Source of the DNA: Pseudoxanthomonas mexicana
GTDB lineage: Bacteria; Pseudomonadota; Gammaproteobacteria; Xanthomonadales; Xanthomonadaceae
Length of the DNA: 64,000 nt
Assembly (NCBI RefSeq): GCF_010093385.1
Contig: NZ_PDWV01000009.1
Coordinates: 1-64,000 of the forward strand
Direction: 5' to 3'
Positions 62,321-64,000 of this stretch are shown in pieces. Made by a program: the position numbers and the translations under genes. How positions within the stretch are numbered: position 1 is the stretch's first letter; each line of letters begins with the position of its first letter. Under the pieces are notes generated by a model that was not told the origin of the DNA, searched no databases, and saw only the letters and a program-made list of their open reading frames with translations.

Positions 62321-62806
62321 TTAGTTGTTGCCCCGCAGGGGCACTTTCTGATGTTGGCGCAATGCATTCTGGCCGTTTTCAGTCATGCGGCGCCGCTCGG
62401 CGACCGTAAGGCACCGCGTCGTCGGGCGATGCGATCCTACGGTCTTTTCCCGAGTGCATACGACCCGACTATCCTCCCCGGCACGCGTAAGGATGGTATT
62501 GACGAGCTCTTGGTCATTGAAGACGCGCGCCTTTTCTTCCTCGCTCAAGCCCTGCACACCCATTGGCGATTGGAGTGCTCCGGAAAGACGGTTCAGCGCA
62601 TCTTTGACCTGCCCACGCTCCTTCGAAGAGATTTCCGAATAGACCTTGCCTCCATCCAGATCCTTGAGGATGGTCGCACGCTGCTCTTCGAATGAACCAT
62701 TCAAGCTGATGTTGGTTGCCTTCCCAGCGTTGGCTTCAGAATCGATTTTGGCATTTGCGGCGACAGCCACGACCATCATCACGGAGCCCAGTACCACCTT
62801 GTACAT
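62321..62806 (-). CDS. Hypothetical exported protein preceding colR
   Basis: 161 residues, signal peptide MYKVVLGSVMMVVAVAANA, mature helical region (FEEQRATILKDLDGGKVYSE, KERGQVKDALNRLSGALQSP) and a Cys pair (SRVVCTREK, TTRCLTVAERRRM). GAGG lies seven bases before the ATG. It starts upstream of colR and ends nine bases before it, so it may be part of the two-component operon. A conserved, unknown protein, to my knowledge restricted to Xanthomonadaceae. Confidence 0.8.
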   Translation of the reverse strand: MYKVVLGSVMMVVAVAANAKIDSEANAGKATNISLNGSFEEQRATILKDLDGGKVYSEISSKERGQVKDALNRLSGALQSPMGVQGLSEEEKARVFNDQELVNTILTRAGEDSRVVCTREKTVGSHRPTTRCLTVAERRRMTENGQNALRQHQKVPLRGNN

Positions 62807-62904
62807 GCATCACCTCAATTTGTCGGAATAGGACGCAGCCGTTCATTGCTGAACGACCGTTAGAATACGCGGTATTTGTCATAGCACGCAGCGATGGCGG
62901 CATG

Positions 62905-62944
62905 CAAAAAACAAGGCCCAAGCGGGTGGACGCCCGCTTGGGCC
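62905..62944 (-). terminator. Strong intrinsic terminator downstream of rimK
   Basis: Perfect 12-bp stem (GGCCCAAGCGGG/CCCGCTTGGGCC), 6-base loop, then TTGTTTTTTG on the minus strand. It lies 143 bases beyond the rimK stop, which leaves room for a separate short transcript. Confidence 0.88.
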
Positions 62945-63086
62945 AAAAGTAATGCCCCGATTACCGTAATCCTGTGCTTTCCAGATGAATCCACCGGGAG
63001 GAACGCAGAGCTGCGGTCCGGGAGAGGCTACGCGGGACTCGATTAAACACCCGTTAAAAGGGGCGTTAAGTCCATGTGAAAATTGA
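62945..63086 (-). ncRNA. Structured 3' region of rimK, possible small RNA
   Basis: Between the rimK stop and the terminator. Small stem-loops are visible on the minus strand: CGCAGCTCTGCG and GTAAT-CGGGGC-ATTAC. Two C-rich tracts (CCTCTCCCGG, TTCCTCCCGG) resemble anti-Shine-Dalgarno loops of regulatory RNAs. A weak promoter-like TTAACG-N17-TTAATC lies at its 5' side. It may be a 3'-UTR-derived small RNA or only a long 3' UTR. Confidence 0.3.
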
Positions 63087-63971
63087 TCAGCCACCCTGTT
63101 CAGCATGCATCGCCAGGTGCTCCACGATCCTGCCGGCCACGTCCACGCCACATACCGCCTCGATGCCCTCCAGGCCGGGCGTGGAATTGGCCTCCAGCCC
63201 CAGCGGGCCGCGCTTGGCCCGGATCAGGTCCACGCCCGCGACCCCCAGCCCCAGCACGCGAGCGGCGCGGATGGCCACCGCCCGCCCCTCGTCGGTGGCC
63301 GCCCCGTGCAGGGCCGTGCCGCCCCGGTGCAGGTTCGAGCGGAAGTCCCCTTCCGGCGCCTGCCGGCGCATGGACGCCACCACATCATCGCCCACGACGA
63401 AGCAGCGCAGGTCGGCCCCGTCCGCCTCACCGATGAACTCCTGGACCACGAAGCTGGCATACAGGCCACGCAGGGCCTCCACCACGCTGCGCGATGCCGA
63501 GGGCTTCTCGGTGAGCATCACGCCCGCCCCTTGGGCGCCTTCGTTCAACTTGATCACATGGGGGGGCGGGCCGAGCATGGACAGCAGGTCGGAGGTGTCG
63601 TCGGGGTTGTCGCCGAACACGGTCACCGGCAGGTCGATGCCTTGCGCGGCGAGCAGCTGGTGCGCGCGCAGCTTGTCGCGGGCGCGCAGGATGGCGCCCG
63701 ACGGATTCGGGCTGTGGGCGCCCATCAGTCCGAACTGCCGCAGCACCGCCGGGCCATAGCGGGTGATGGACGCGCCGATACGGGGAATGACGGCGTCGTA
63801 GCCGGCCAGCGAGCGGCCCTTGTAATGCAGCTGGAAGCCGGACGAGGCGATGCGCATGTAGCAGCGCAGCGGGTCCAGCACCCGGACCGTGTGGCCGCGC
63901 TGGCGTGCGGCTTCCACCAGCCGGCGGGTCGAGTACAGCTTGCTGTTGCGCGACAGGATGGCGAGCTTCAT
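63087..63971 (-). CDS. rimK: ATP-grasp ribosomal protein S6 modification enzyme RimK
   Basis: ATP-dependent ligase that adds glutamates to the C-terminus of ribosomal protein S6 or makes poly-glutamate. 294 residues; the E. coli protein is about 300. N-terminal domain [20 protein letters not shown] and [12 protein letters not shown], then the ATP-grasp core: [69 protein letters not shown] 63971 overlaps an upstream stop (ATGA). In Xanthomonadaceae it is commonly preceded by a retropepsin-like ATP-dependent zinc protease. Confidence 0.94.
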   Translation of the reverse strand: MKLAILSRNSKLYSTRRLVEAARQRGHTVRVLDPLRCYMRIASSGFQLHYKGRSLAGYDAVIPRIGASITRYGPAVLRQFGLMGAHSPNPSGAILRARDKLRAHQLLAAQGIDLPVTVFGDNPDDTSDLLSMLGPPPHVIKLNEGAQGAGVMLTEKPSASRSVVEALRGLYASFVVQEFIGEADGADLRCFVVGDDVVASMRRQAPEGDFRSNLHRGGTALHGAATDEGRAVAIRAARVLGLGVAGVDLIRAKRGPLGLEANSTPGLEGIEAVCGVDVAGRIVEHLAMHAEQGG

Positions 63972-64000
63972 GGACGCGGGATCACCTGGGCCGCGTACAG
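63968..64000 (-). CDS. C-terminal end of an upstream gene, cut by the window edge
   Basis: On the minus strand the last 33 bases read [10 protein letters not shown] followed by TGA; the stop overlaps the rimK ATG as ATGA. A retropepsin-like protein, often found before rimK, is the expected partner, but eleven codons are too few to identify it. Confidence 0.45.
   Translation of the reverse strand: MYAAQVIPRP

Overview
This is high-GC chromosomal DNA from a gammaproteobacterium, most likely Xanthomonadaceae/Lysobacteraceae (Pseudoxanthomonas, Stenotrophomonas, Xanthomonas or Lysobacter relatives; genus not resolved). The evidence is the gene set (TonB receptors, FadE-type dehydrogenase, GTP-PEP carboxykinase, ColRS-like pair, histone H1-like Lys/Ala protein), an S-adenosylhomocysteine riboswitch before ahcY, a yybP-ykoY Mn2+ riboswitch before a UPF0016 gene, and GTAG-headed REP palindromes between genes. 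No tRNA, rRNA, phage, IS element or CRISPR array was seen.

Layout. 0-9 kb: a 5'-cut TonB receptor, the overlapping rluD-pgeF-DUF4166-DCC operon, divergent bamD, a VKOR-thioredoxin protein and nadE (frameshifted as read). 9-14 kb: pckG, a 13-unit 21-bp tandem repeat, an XRE regulator and a poorly characterised block (frameshifted exported protein, DUF2145, small membrane protein, REP-flanked lipoprotein). 14-19 kb: a TetR regulator divergent from an alpha/beta hydrolase-fadE-DUF4442 operon. 19-25.4 kb: NTP/NDP-type transporter, GMC oxidoreductase, serine hydrolase, SRPBCC protein and histone H1-like protein. 25.5-30 kb: a candidate small RNA, gcvH, gcvT, a hypothetical protein, nfeD-like and qmcA-like genes. 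30-33 kb: ECF sigma / anti-sigma-like / PDZ module. 32.7-37 kb: Fur-controlled heme operon (hemP, receptor, two accessory genes). 37-45 kb: aldo/keto reductase, Mn riboswitch and exporter, nupC-like gene (frameshifted), ribokinase, and a Fur-controlled siderophore receptor with PepSY protein. 44.6-50 kb: dusB, methyltransferase, YdjM-like protein, LpxH-like phosphoesterase and an OlsF-like fused acyltransferase. 50-60 kb: metK, thioesterase, uup, ppc, ahcY and metF. 60-64 kb: ColRS-like pair, small exported proteins and rimK.

How the genes work together. metK, ahcY and metF cover SAM synthesis, SAH removal and methyl-folate supply; metK and ahcY share a 24-bp promoter motif and ahcY adds an SAH riboswitch. 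gcvT and gcvH feed one-carbon units. pckG and ppc run the PEP/oxaloacetate node in opposite directions. Two iron-acquisition loci carry Fur-type boxes. Several genes have a TACAAT-like -10 box so close to the ATG that leaderless mRNAs are likely.

Data quality. Three otherwise intact genes (nadE, an exported hypothetical protein, nupC) each lack one base. One loss is in a G run. Residual assembly indels are a better explanation than three independent gene decays.
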